Shown here in pieces: positions 21,872 through 34,498 of a stretch of DNA of 64,000 nucleotides. Source of the DNA: Sorghum bicolor (taxonomy: Eukaryota; Streptophyta; Magnoliopsida; Poales; Poaceae); contig NC_012878.2 of NCBI RefSeq assembly GCF_000003195.3, forward strand, positions 20,746,641-20,810,640, in the 5' to 3' direction. Position 1 is the first letter of the stretch; every line of letters begins with the position of its first letter. A model generated the notes under the pieces. That model saw only the letters and a list, made by a program, of their open reading frames with translations. It had not been told where the DNA came from and did no database searches. The translations under genes and the position numbers were made by a program.

Positions 21872-24800
21872 TGTCACGGAACCGTCCAAATTATAAGAGC
21901 ACAAGTACAAAAAAACAATCACCGAAGTGATCAATTTATCATACTTGAGCCCATATAACTCTGGTAGTCCAACAAAATCACGAGGGATTTCAAACCAACC
22001 AACATACAAGCCAAGATCGTAGTGATTCAACATAACAAGTCACACGTTACATACATTTCGCAAGTAGTTCAAATAGAATCGGAGTTCGATAAGGTTATTA
22101 CAACTCAAGTTTACAAATAGCGGAAGCAAAGTAATTTGAAACCAATATCACTTTTATTTCAAATACATGCCAGTACCATGGTCCATTCCAACAAAAGCAT
22201 CATAGATGAGGTAAGTAGGAAGGATCATGCCCATGATCTTACTCCTTCCATAAAGCAGGAGTCATCCAAATCTTGCAGTAGCTATGATACATCACAACCT
22301 GCAACAAGTGGGAATAAACCCTGAGTACGAGAATGTACTTAGCTAGACTTACCCGTCATAAACCAGAAATAAATGACACCAAGGAGTATGCAAGGCTGAT
22401 ATATAAGTGGAGCTTGTTGGACAACATTTTGCATAAAAAGCTTAAGTATAAATAGTTAAACCTTTCTTATTTAGCATCCATTTAATTCTCATTAACCTAT
22501 TAACTAGATTAGCACCTGTACTAAGCAATCACTTGATTAATATCAATCAATAATAACCATATCAGGTTTATTAAGGCCGTGATCATCATCATCATCATAG
22601 AACCATTAAGTTATTTAGTGAATGCTACGTTTGCCGCTGCTCTGTCAAGTTCTCACTATCCGGGAGAGACGGCGATTCGAATCGATTCCTATCCAGCTGG
22701 AGGGTTATTCCTAACACTCACCCATGCTTCCCCCGTCGGAGAGCAAGTGGGTCACCTTTGGTACGACTCAGGAATCGCGGCTCCGATCAGCGCCGCACTC
22801 CCAGGGCTACCACTCTGCCAGGGAGGTCAGGAATTTTAACTCACCTGCCTTTGGACTTACGCCAATGGTCCCCCGCACACCGCACTTCCTCCGGTAGTGC
22901 GCACTTTATACTTGCCGGTCTTCCGGCCTGAGTCATACTACTAGGCTTCGCGGTCGGAACGAGTTATCCGGCCAACTAAGTGTTAGGCATGCGTTCAACA
23001 TGACAAGAGGATGTGCAACGATCGGTCCTTAACCGACACAGACGGGGATAGATCCACACCCAAGACCTCCATGCCTTGTTGTTTCACTATCATCATCCCG
23101 CCCGGTCTCCTTTCATATTATTAACACATGGTTCTTTTCCACGATAGCAAATATAGCCAACCGTGATCCGGAATCCACCTATATCCTGCAGGTGACAGGA
23201 AATCACCTGGCTTCTACTGAGCTAAGCATGGCTAAACGGAGACGTGATCCTAACTAATTAGGATTCAGGTTATATATATACTGGACAAGGAAGGGTATAT
23301 ATATGCAGCAAGGGTTTCATCCAACTCCTATACTTAATGCAACAATACATATATAACAAATATATACTCATTCACTTTCAAAAAGTAGGAAGCTTATAAT
23401 GCTCCGGGGCTTGCCTGGAATGTGACTCCGAGTCAAATTAGTTAGCTTGCTCCGTCTTGGTGACATCTAAGATCATAACACTTGCTTAATCAATCCATCT
23501 TCAGGATGATCCACCATCACGTCCTTCACGTGGTTCATCTAGCGTACCTAGATGACATGCAAGATGCAAGTGCATGAACACATGTTTCATAGGATCACAT
23601 AACACTAATTAACACCACCAAGACATGAGTCACTTAAAACCACACACAATGTAAGTTAATCAAGCATTCATGTATTTTTAGCAATTCTGGACATACACGC
23701 AACAGTTGAGTAAATAAATCATAACCAGAGTTCTACAGATCCAAAAATTCATGCAACAAGATATTATGGAAATCTTATAAAATTGTATACAATTCATATT
23801 TAATCATCTTAGCATGATTAGTAAGTTAACTAAGTCAAACATGCATATTTACAGAATCTGGTCCAGGAATTCCAGAGAACAAGCATTTTGACAGATAAAC
23901 TTAATACCCTTATAACTCACAAACCATTTGTCCAAATGATATGAAACTCTAACAAAAGCTAGATGAAAGAGTTATCTACAACTTTTGTATAGACAAGTTT
24001 CACAGCAAACATAATTTATACTATGGAATTAGTTGCACAATTAAAACTGCTCATGTTGTCCCCAAACAGTAGGGTACAAATAAAGACAGAAAACTGATAG
24101 GCACTTCAAGCAAGCATAACTGGAGTTACACAACTCCACAAGACATGCAAGAAGACATTCTGAAAAGCTTAATAAATTATCTATATTTCATCTTTAGACA
24201 TCAAAACATGATTCTCAACTTAAGCTGCTCGAAATTATAAAGTTCCAGAATCTGTCTCTCACAAACAGAGAGCAGTCATTTCTGAAATCAAACTTTGAAC
24301 AGACATAACTCACAAACCACAAGGCCAAATACTACCAAATTTTAACAGCAGCTAGATAGGTGAACTATCTACAACTTTGCTATAAACAAGATTCCCAGAA
24401 AACACCATTTACATATTGTAATCCAAACAGTTCCACAAACTGTCCAGAAACAACAATTGCAAACAATTAATTATTAATTTATGTTTCAAACATGCATTTG
24501 AGCAAAACCATTGTTACCAACAGTTTACACATAGTTAAAGAACACCAGAAAACATAGTGGTCACAACCAAATAAATTTATTTAATGCATTTCTTAATTTA
24601 TTTGGATAATAAGGTGAATTAAAGAACATATAACAAAAGTGCTCAATAAATTCCACCAAAATTACAGTAGCCTCTACATACTATAAATACACTATTATAC
24701 AAATTTCATTGTATTTTAACAAACATAGCAGTCTCTATGGAAAACACAAATTGCTATTGCAATTAACCATGTGAGAATAAGATAAATGCACAAATCATAT

Positions 24801-27492
24801 TTTCTTCAAACACATGGCCATATCATACATAAACATGATACCACAGTATCATAGGATTGTATTGGAACAACATTTTCCATTTTTACATTTTTATTTATAA
24901 TTATAAACCATTTATCAAGATCCATAAAGACATCTCTGTCCAAAATATGGACATAATCTATCATGTCACATTAAACAGCCATAACTTGAGTTTCATATGC
25001 CCATAAATTATGGTTATGTACTTTCTAGAAAGCTTACTAAATTGTGAACAACTTTGTTATTGACATCTAGAGCTAAATCTACAACTAACAAGGTCTTACA
25101 TAACAAACAATGCACTCCTGTCTGGGTTTAGACAGAAAATGAAACAGTAATTTAAACCACTATAACTAGACATATGCTTAACCAAAAATTATGTTATTTA
25201 GCTTGATGGAAAGCTTATGAAAAGTACTACAACTCATATATTTTCATCCAGGCATGATTCACAACCTAACTGAGCCAAACAATATAAACATGCAGATCCA
25301 CTCAGAATAGGAGCAAAGCAACACAGAGCATTTGTTATTTTTATAACTCTTAATCTATCAAGCCTAAATTCACCAAACTTTTTCCAGACATCAAATATAA
25401 TATGAAAAGCTTGTCACAATATTTTCACATTTATTTTAGCAATAATACAGTGGTTATGAAAAAGACAAATATAGCAAGCAATTAAAACCGAACTGCATAA
25501 ATCAATTTTTACTGCTAAAACTGCAAACTAAACATGGCATATTATACATCTACTGCATAGAGAATTTCACAGGGATTCCAAAAAGTCCACATTTGCTATT
25601 TTACGATTTTTCTATGATTTTATATAGATTTTCAAAGTTCCAGCATTTCTCCAAAACAAATAGATCCTCGAAGCACTATTCATCTGAGTCATGAGTTCTG
25701 CAGAAAACCCCCTGGATCTTGTCGAATTTGTCCCCGTGGTCCTTGGTCGCGACGAAAACAGAGGAGCTCGCCGGAGCTCCCTGTTCCGGCCGGCTGAGGC
25801 CTCGTCGGCGGCAATGGAGGGGTGGGGAAGCATGAGGGGGCTTGCGCGCACTCGAGGGTGGTCTCGGAAGGTCGGGAGAGGGCCCGAGGCGGCCCGGCCA
25901 CGCGCGTGCATTGACGGTGATGGCGGCGGTGGTGCTCCGGCGGTCTCAGCGGCGGACAGAGATGGCGAGTGCGAGCACGAGGCATAGAAGATAGAGGCGG
26001 AGCTCATGGTGGTGCTCACTGGGAGCGAGAAGGCGCGGAACCGCGAGAATGGGGACGGCGTCGAGCTCGGCCCGCCGGCCATGGTGGACGCGGCGGCGTT
26101 CCCGCAGTAGGGCGCAGTAGAGCGCGAGCGAGTACGAGTGAGGACGCCAAGGAGGAGTGGGGAGCTCGCCATCCACTCTGGAGGGTAGGAGCACGCGTCG
26201 GAGTGGAGCAGAGAGCTGGGTACGCGGTGTCTGTGCATGGTCGCCACGCACCAACGACGTGTCCGCCCGTTGACACATTCCACCGAGCACGTGGCGGGTG
26301 ACCGTGTGGCCGAAGTGGGAAGCCGATTTGGGCCGGATCTGGACCGAATTTGGACATGGACCAGAAACGAAGTTTTCTCTACTCTTGACACTCTCCAACT
26401 TTGATTAAGGTGCCATGGTCATTAGAGTTGTAGATTAGAAGATAATTTGATGCCAACCTTTGAGTGTCAATGAATTGATAAAGATTAGCAAAACTCAAAA
26501 TTGATGACCAAAACGAAGTCAAAATGGTGTCATCTTTTGGTATGCTCTAGCCCACAATATGTACTCCAACTTTTATTTTGGGACCCAAGCAAGTTGTTCA
26601 TAAGAATTAGGAGAACGCGGGATGCCAACATGACGAACTGAAATTCCACACTTAGAAATCCGAAATGCTGGAATTTACAGCAGATTCGAACTTGTGCCTA
26701 TTATTTGACAGGATTAGAAGATGATTCAGACTTGGGCACTTTAACAAAGTTTGTAGCATAAAAACTATACTACAACTTTTATTAAAGGACCTTGTACTGT
26801 TTCTGCCTGGTTAGTAAGATACAAAGCTCCCAACTAGGATACCCGAAACTGAGCACCTTGAGGACTTAGCCAAAATTTCTGGGGTTCCAAAACAGCACTG
26901 CATTGAATCTTGTGAGCTCAATTTGACTAGGATAGGTACCAAACTAGCTCTTGACCATTAAATAAAGTTTGTTCTACAGAAGCAAAACTATAACTTTTAT
27001 TTAAGGTCAAACCTCATAACTGGTACCAAAGTCAAACTTTCACTTTGGTCAAAGTATCAACTTGATAAAGCTCAAACTAGGATTTTAGAGCAAATAAAGC
27101 ATTTTCTTGGCACAAGCCCAATATGAACCCTTCATGACCTTTGTTGTAGAGCTCATTTAGAATCACTTGGTCAAGATTGCAAGGTTAGGTTAGTAACCCA
27201 AGGTTCCGTTCACTGAATAAGGTCATTCCAACAATCATGTAACTTCTCCTTTCATTTGACCTTTTGAATCCAAACTTCACGAAACTTTTTGTGTGATCAA
27301 CCTAGGTAGAGATGGAGATGATACACATGAAAGAAGCACCATCAACACCCACAAGCTCTATTATGGAGGATCATCAAGCATTCACTTGTCACAACATCAA
27401 AGTATGTTTCATACTATCATATATGAACAATTGATGCTTATGCTCATGAAATGTGAGTGCCAAAATGCAAGACAAACACCTGGGGTGTTACA
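21872..27492 (-). mobile_element. D: 5.6 kb solo LTR of a Tekay-related family
   Basis: The ends are TGTCACGG...GGTGTTACA on the plus strand, i.e. TGTAACACCCC...CCGTGACA on the minus strand, flanked by CAGCC at 21867-21871 and 27493-27497. Many blocks match B's LTR in reverse orientation, for example TACTTAGCTAGACTTACCCG near 22340, the ATCGATT/GCTGG block near 22680 and AACATGACAAGAGG near 22998. No gag or pol ORF, no PBS and no second LTR start were found inside, so it is a solo LTR left by recombination. It is about 1.7 kb longer than B's LTR; 23500-25600 is AT-rich sequence and 25690-26340 is a GC-rich block like that of B's LTR. Confidence 0.85.
23500..25600 (-). other. AT-rich non-coding interior of solo LTR D
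   Basis: About 2.1 kb with no ORF. Weakly repeated phrases of the type CTACAACTTT, ATAACTCACAAACCA and AGCTAGAT recur at roughly 350-450 base spacing (near 23970, 24320 and 25050), suggesting old internal duplication. Confidence 0.4.
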
Positions 27493-27497
27493 CAGCC

Positions 27498-30458
27498 CGC
27501 CGATATAATCCTAACATTCTACCTGATATTAAGGCCGAAATCACTAAACTTATTGAAGCTAAGTTTATTCGGCAGTGTCGGTATGCTGAATGGATTTCCA
27601 ATGTCGTCCCGGTTTACAAGAAGAACGGGAAGCTTCGGGTGTGCATTGATTTCAGGAATCTCAATAAAGCTACGCCGATGGATGGATATCCAATGCCTGT
27701 CGCCGATCTACTGGTTGATGCTGCGGCTGGCCATCGGGTCATCAGCTTCATGGATGGTAATGCGGGTTACAATCAAATATTCATGGCAGAAGAGGATATT
27801 CCAAAAACCGCATTCAGGTGTCCTGGTCATGTTGGACTATTTGAATGGATAGTCATGACTTTTGGGTTAAGGAATGCCGGTGCTACTTATCAAAGGGCTA
27901 TGAATTTTATATTTCATGAGTTCATCGGCAAGATCGTAGAAATTTATATTGATGATGTGGTGGTCAAGTCTGGAGGTTTCTCAAAGCATCTTGCCGATTT
28001 ACGAAGAGTGTTGGAGTGCACAAGGAAGCATGGATTGAAGATGAATCCCAACAAGTGTGCATTTGGTGTATCGGCAGGGCAGTTTCTTGGTTTCATGGTA
28101 CATCAGAGGGGTATTGAAATTAGTCGAAGATCTATTGATGCTATCAATAAAATAGTGGCCCCTACCAATAAAACCGAGCTCCAATCTTTGATCGGCAAAG
28201 TGAATTTTATCAGAAGATTTATATCGAATTTATCTGGGAGAATTCGTGCTTTCAGTCCTCTTCTTAAATTGAAAGCCGATCAGGAGTTTGTTTGGGGAAA
28301 AGAACAGCAGTTGGCTCTAGATGAAATCAAAAGGTATCTAGTAAACCCTCCAGTTTTAGTTCCACCTCAACAAGGGAAACCCTTCAAATTATATTTATCT
28401 ACCGATGGATCGGTTATCGGTTCAGCTTTGGTTCAAGAATTTGAAGGGAAAGAGAGGGTAATTTATTATTTGAGTAGGAGGTTAATTGATGCTGAAACCA
28501 GGTATTCGGCCATTGAGAAGCTGTGCTTATGCTTATATTTTTCATGTATCAAGCTAAGACATTACCTGTTGTCGGCCGAATGTGCTGTTGTTTGCAAAGA
28601 TGACGTGGTCCGATACATGCTATCTATGCCGATTATGAGTGGTAGGATCGGTAAATGGATTTTGGCGCTGTCGGAGTTCGATTTGCGTTACGAGTCGGCT
28701 AAGGCGGTCAAAGGGTAGGTTATGGCCGATTTTGTGACTCAGCATTGCGGTCTAGTGGAAACCTTGGAAATTGCACCCTGGACGCTCTTCTTTGATGGAT
28801 CTACCTGTGACCGGGGAGCAGGAATCGGCATTGTATTAGTTTCTCCTAAGGGGAGGAAGTATGAATTTTCCTTGCCGATTGTTGCTACATCAACAAATAA
28901 TCAGGCTGAGTATCAAGCTCTGATCAGGGGATTGGAGTTGTTAAGAGAAGTTCGGGCTGATGCTGTTGAAGTATTCGGAGATTCCATGTTGGTTATAAAT
29001 CAATTGGCCGGAAGCTATGAATGCCGGAGTGAAGTTCTCATAACCTATTTCGAGAGAAGTATACAACTGTTAAAGGAATTCAAGAACTTCCGATTGGAGC
29101 ATATTCCCCGATTGCATAATGAAGACGCTAATCGGTTAGCCCAGCATGCCTCGGGATATCAGCCAATGATTAATGCGACATCGGTAGTCAGTGCCGGTGA
29201 TTGGAGGGAAGAAATTATTGATTATCTAAAAGATCCATCCAAAAAGGTTGAAAGACGGGTTCGATTTCAAGCAACCAAGTATGTGCTCCTTGAAAATGAA
29301 TTGTATTATCGAACTATCGACGGAATTCTTCTCCGATGCTTGGGTGATGATGAAGCCAGAAGTTTGATGGGAGAAATCCATGAAGGAGTGTGTGGAGCGC
29401 ATCAGTCAGCTTTTAAGATGAAGTGGATGATTCGAAGGAATGGATATTTTTGGCCAACCATACTTGAAGATTGTTTTAAATATTTCAAGGGATGTCAAGG
29501 TTGTCAAAAGTTCGGTAATATCCAGAGAGCACCCGCATCGGCTATGAATCCTATAATAAAACCTTGGCCGTTCCGGGGGTGGGCCATCGATCTGATCGGC
29601 CAGATTTATCCACCATCTAGCAAAGGGCATAAATTCATTCTAGTTGCCACTGACTATTTCACCAAGTGGGTCGAAGCTATTCCGTTGAAGAAAGTCACAT
29701 CGGCCAATATGATTGATTTTGTGAAGGAGCATATTATTTACCGATTTGGGATTCCCCAAACGATTACTACCGATCAGGGCACCATGTTCACGTCGGGGGA
29801 GTTCGATGAATTCGCAATCGGTATGGGAATTAAAGTGTTGAATTCTTCTCCTTACTATGCTCAAGCCAATGGGCAGGCCGAAGCGTCTAACAAGGGAATT
29901 ATCAAGCTTATTAAACGAAAGATTGAAGAAAATCCTAGGCGGTGGCATACATTGTTGAATGAAGCACTGTGGTCTTATCGGATGGCTTGTCATGGATCAA
30001 CCAAGGTGTCACCTTATCAATTGGTGTACGGACATGATGCAGTTTTGCCTTGGGAGATTAAGGCTGGATCTAGGCGATTATCTTTTCAAGATCAATTGGC
30101 TGCCGATGATTATGCCACTTTAATGACCGATGAGTTAGATGATTTAGCAGGGCATCGGTTAAAGGCTTTAATGAGTATAGAAGAAAATAAGAAGAGAGTT
30201 GCCAGATGGTATGATAAAAAAGTGAAGGCCAAGGAGTTTGCCGATGGGGATTTGGTATGGAAGTTGATTTTGCCAGTCGGGACTAAAAGTTCAAAGTTTG
30301 GGAAGTGGTCTCCTAATTGGGAAGGTCCTTATCGGATAAAACGCTCAGCTCCTGGTAATGCCTATATTCTAGAAACTCTCGAAGGAGTTGAATTTCCCAG
30401 AGCGTTAAATGGCAAATATTTGAAGAAGTACTACCCCAGCATATGGATCGATGCATAA
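27498..30458 (+). pseudogene. pol: Element C pol: RT, RNase H, second RNase H, integrase, with one stop
   Basis: Continues pol after D. RT has KLRVCIDFRNLNKATP near 27640 and catalytic YIDDVVVKS near 27950. RNase H follows (LYLSTDGSVIGSALV near 28390). A single in-frame TAG at 28716-28718 interrupts the link to the second RNase H (LFFDGSTCDRGAGIG near 28790), one change from CAG. Integrase has the H-H-C-C region (HEGVCGAHQS to CQGCQKFGN, 29380-29510), a core with AIDLIGQI, ITTDQGTMFTS and NGQAEASNKG, and a C-terminal domain ending at 30458. Apart from the stop and solo LTR D the frame is clean. Confidence 0.88.
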
Positions 30459-30603
30459 AAGGTTAAGTGCCGATAACACTCCTATCGGCTGAATTTAAAT
30501 GTTCAAGGGCAGACTTAATGTTTCAAAAGATGCCGATAACAGTCTTATCGGCTAGACTAAAAGCTAAAAGCGGAGAAACAAAGGTGTGTCGCCGATGAAA
30601 GCT

Positions 30604-33600
30604 TCAGATGTTCAGCAGCGCTTGGATTGCGGATATGGCGCGCAGCCGAATCTGGTTGGCTGTCTCTATCTCTTTGATATCGTCATCGGCAGAACCTTCA
30701 ATCGGCTTCAGCTTCCTCTTCAGTTGCAGCGCTTTACGACCATGGACGTTTCGTTCCTGTTCAAGATACTTGATGGTCTCCGGCAGTTGACTATCTTCTT
30801 GCTGGGCTTGGGACAGGGCGTCTTCTACTTGCTTGAGTTCAGCCAGCAGAGCTTCTCTTTTTGCCGATAGATCAGACATTTTCTGCTTCAGTGCATCACC
30901 TGAGGACTTTAAGATGCCGATGTTCTTATGTTTCTCATCGGCTAAGAGTTTTTCTTTCATCATCTCCTCAGAGAGCTGGATTTGAGCAGCTCTGTCGGCA
31001 AGGCGTCGAGTAGCTCTCTGGTACTGTAGCTGGCGGCTTTCTAGATGTGCAGCGTGGAAGAGTGCTTCTTCGGCATCGGCAGGAATTTGGCCTCTAAGAG
31101 TCTTGAACAGGGCCTTGGCTGGGTCAGAATCGTCGACCAGTTGAGTTGTGTCTTGATGAAGTATGGCCGATAGCTCCTGCAGCCTAGCTCTGTTTTCTGC
31201 CGATACAATTCCAACTGCCCGAGAGGAGCTTGCTTCCTCGCCTTCTTCTTCGAAGATATCAATAGCGAAGGAGAACAAGCTGTCGGGAGAATCTTGTTCC
31301 TGAAAATGAAAATGAAATAGGTCAATTTTATGGTCAAAACTTCGGCAGATGATACCGATGGAAAAGTGGATGACTTACTTGCTTCAAGGCGATTTCCTGC
31401 CTTTGACTCAGAGAGGCCGATGGAGCTGCAGGTTGATCGGCAAATGTTGCCGATAGAACGATATCGCCTGAAAGAAGACAGGAAGGATTACAAGAATAAA
31501 TGAAAATAAGTTTATCGGTAGGAGTATTGTTGGGATATGTTACCCGGAAGAGGAACAACAGTTGTTTGAATTGAGGAAACCGCCGATGATATAACTGGAC
31601 CTGCCGGGCCAGTTGTTTGTTCACCTACGTCAGCTGACGTACCTGCCGTTTGAGGTTCTTCTTGCTGAGGTTCTTCCATCTATGGTGCTTCCTGTATTGA
31701 TTGAGGAGATGGTGCTTGCTGTGCCTGGACTTCTGGAGGAGAAGGGGAAGATTCCACCGGGATTGGAGACACCGGAGGAGGAGGAGGAGTTGCCACTTTC
31801 TGACGCTTTGTTCCAGTCTTAGCACCTTGGACGCCTTTCCTCTTTGGCTGGCTAGACTGGGGGGGATCGGCACCTTGGCGTTTGGCTTTTGCCGATGCAC
31901 CAGTTTGCTGCAACAACGATAAAGAGTTTATGAGCACAGATAACCGATATAAAGATAGTCAGCATAAATAAAAAAGGGTTTTAACAGATTGCCTTGAAAG
32001 CTTGCGCCAGAGTGGGAGCAGTTACCGTTGGTGATGTCTGAGTTTTCCTGGTAGCAACTTTCTTGAGACGCGCACCCCGGTGCACGATGGAAGCCAGAGT
32101 GGGAGCATTGTGGCCGATTGAGGAGATCGGGCCTGATGGGAATAAGTCGATCGGCTTGCCACTCCTGCTAACCGATGGGGGGGTGTTGTCAATCTGCAAA
32201 AAGAATGCAGGGGTAAGTTACCGATGGGAATAGTATTGGAAAATGAGACATCGGTTTAAAATACTTACAGTGTCGTCAGGGACTTCGTATTCGGGGTCGA
32301 TCATGCCGCGGTATGAGAGGGCCGATCTGCAGAATAGATTCTCCTTCCATTCTGCCCACCATAGCTTGTATGCTTGAGTGATAAAGGCAGCTGGAACCCA
32401 TTCTGACAGATCTACATCTGTATCGGCATTTGGTGGTAGCTGGGCTACTCGAGTCCACTCGAGGAGGTTAGCGATGGGTTCTCTGGGCTTTATTACATCG
32501 GCATAAGGAAGTGCGATCGGCAATTGGCCGAAAGCTAGCTGGCGAGCTAATGCCGATGGATTATAAAATTCATAGGTTTGGGGAGAGGTTTTCGTGCTGC
32601 CGAAGAAGTTCACTGGTATGGCTCTGGGAGTCACGATTGCCATCATCACCTCATTGTCCCTATCAAGAGCTTCGTCGAACGGATTGAAGGTCAGAGGGAG
32701 CATGCTATCTGGGTCGTCATAAGCCAGCCATGGTCGTTCATCTCTGGCCAAACCCTCATACAGCGTTTCGAAGAATCGGCCGATCTGATCCGGAGTGTTC
32801 CCTGAACCGGGTAAAACTATAACAGCTTCGCCAAAGTTCAGGGGGGCACGTGTTGCCGATTCCTCTTCACCCAACACATGGTTCTCGGCTATATCTCTTG
32901 GGAAGTGCTGAGAGAACAAGTTGAGATCGAGGCGCTTGTGCAGGTGCAGATTGAGCCACATATTAATAAACCACCAAGGACCTCCCAAGTTGCCGATAGG
33001 TTGGCCGAGCAGGAGTTTCTGGACTACTTGATGAAGAAGGTGATAAACAGCGCCGAGCAAATAACGGCCGAGAGGAAATTGACCACCGCTAGCCAGTCTT
33101 TCTGCTGCCGATAGATAGACAGAAGTCGGTCCTGCCGAACGACCACAGAATACAAACTTGTCTAGCCACATGTTCAGAAAAGTGGTTTGTTCCTTTATGG
33201 TGACAGGCCCTCTCCCGCGGTACTTCTGGATGTACCCTGACCAGCCGCCGATAGCGCGAGTCTCAACTTTGGCACTGGGGGCGGTATCAAAAAAGTGGGT
33301 GCTATCGGCAGAAGATATGTCTAACCCAGTAAGCATGGCTACATCGGCAAGGGTAGGAGAAGCAGGGCCGTGGCCAAAAACAAAAGCGTTGAGAGTGTCT
33401 GACCAAAAGTAAGATGCGGCTATCAGCAATGACTCGTTCCTGTGCATATCGGCAATGGACAACCTAATGCATTGAGCTAATTTCCTCTCACCCCATTGAA
33501 CTTCATAAGAGTTGCTGACCCTCAAGAACCAGTCAGTAGGGCTAGGCCAAGAGCGAAAGGTGTCCTTCCATAGATCTAGAGCAAAGTTTTCAGCTCTAAA

Positions 33601-33859
33601 GGGAATCCTCTTGGTTTCTGCGTTGATAAGGTCGGTTGGATCTGGATCCCCTAGAGGGCCGAGGCATTGAAGATGTGGTTGATCGGTAGGAATGACAATT
33701 TTATTGGATAACTCCTGGTGTTTTGGGGAATAAAGATACAAAGAAAAAGGAGAAGGAAAATATTCGGTAAGGTAAATCGCAGATGAACAGGAATGTAGGA
33801 AAAAGGTACAGCAGATGAGATGGAAGTCTGACCTCAGGGACGACGAAGCCAACGGCCAT
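30604..33859 (-). CDS. Antisense spliced plant-mobile-domain gene of element C
   Basis: Runs opposite to pol, between integrase and the 3' LTR. First ATG at 33859 gives a nine-codon exon (MAVGFVVPE) to a GTCAG donor at 33832. Exon 2 is 33714-32269 (donor GTAAGT) and carries the plant mobile domain: WPSPTDWFLRVSNSYEVQWG, YFWSDTLNAFVFGHG, TLADVAMLTGLD, GGPWWFINMWLNLHLH. Exon 3 is 32193-31988. Exon 4 starts near 31911 and is Pro/Gln/Lys-rich with a TAG near 31681. The last block, 31278-30604, is a coiled coil ending ISAIQALLNI. Introns 1 and 2 have clean GT-AG ends. Plant mobile domain proteins such as MAIN/MAIL1 act in the nucleus in silencing and RNA control; transposon-borne copies are known. 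The role here is unknown. Exon 2 is open for 482 codons, suggesting recent function. Confidence 0.75.
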
Positions 33860-34007
33860 CTTGTCGTGAAGGGGACGCTGGAAGACGCCGGAGTTGATGA
33901 AGAAGAATGCTTGTCGGAGATCTTGAGGATTGAGAATGGCGCCGCCGCTGGAAAAGTGAAGTTGGATGGCAGAATGATGTAATGGGGGAGGAGTACCCAA
34001 GAAGGAA

Positions 34008-34018
34008 CTATTTATAGG
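34008..34018 (-). promoter_or_regulatory. TATA box of the antisense gene in element C
   Basis: CCTATAAATAG on the minus strand lies about 150 bases upstream of the first ATG (33859), so transcription could start near 33980 with a leader lacking upstream ATGs that I could see. This makes the antisense gene an independent transcription unit internal to the element. Confidence 0.55.
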
Positions 34019-34084
34019 GCAAGATGGACAAGGGCAAATCTGACTTATTTCTTTGCCGCATCCGAGAAACCCGAGGGTACTCAA

Positions 34085-34498
34085 GTGGATATGGTAACTG
34101 TTCGCACGATAATCCAGGGATTGTGCAGGTGATTTGACAGGAAGCGGTCATTATCTAAAGATATTTTACTGTGCGCGATCTCCTGGTCGGTCCATCGGTG
34201 ATATTCTATAACGGTCGTCCTGCCGATGGGCAGATAGAGGGGAAGTAACCGTTTTTGCGAATATCCTGGGCAGAGCATCGGCAGATCTTTGTAACAGTAT
34301 TGTTGCCGATGTACGACTAAGAGAGATGCCCGTTTGGGAAGTTGTGGATTTCGAGGGATCTGCGGAGGATTAGGATCAGAGTTGCCCAGATTGAGGTTGT
34401 CGGTTACCAGATTAGGAGCATTAATTGCGGAGAAGACATCATTACTGCAGAGAATTTCGGAGCATTAATAGTTTTATACTCCGAAACTGGGGGGCATG
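34085..34498. other. Region upstream of the antisense gene, ending in C's polypurine tract
   Basis: No gene. The last bases before the 3' LTR (GAAACTGGGGGGCATG, 34483-34498) form the plus-strand polypurine tract of element C. The rest would hold the upstream promoter region of the antisense gene. Confidence 0.55.

Noticed and set aside
25612..26398. Overlapping ORFs on both strands in solo LTR D
   Set aside because: Same situation as in B's LTR: a GC-rich LTR block open by composition, with no recognisable protein.
32269..33714. Plant mobile domain gene as a host gene hit by transposons
   Set aside because: It lies wholly between C's pol and 3' LTR, inside the GCTAG duplication, and shares the GCCGAT enrichment of the element.
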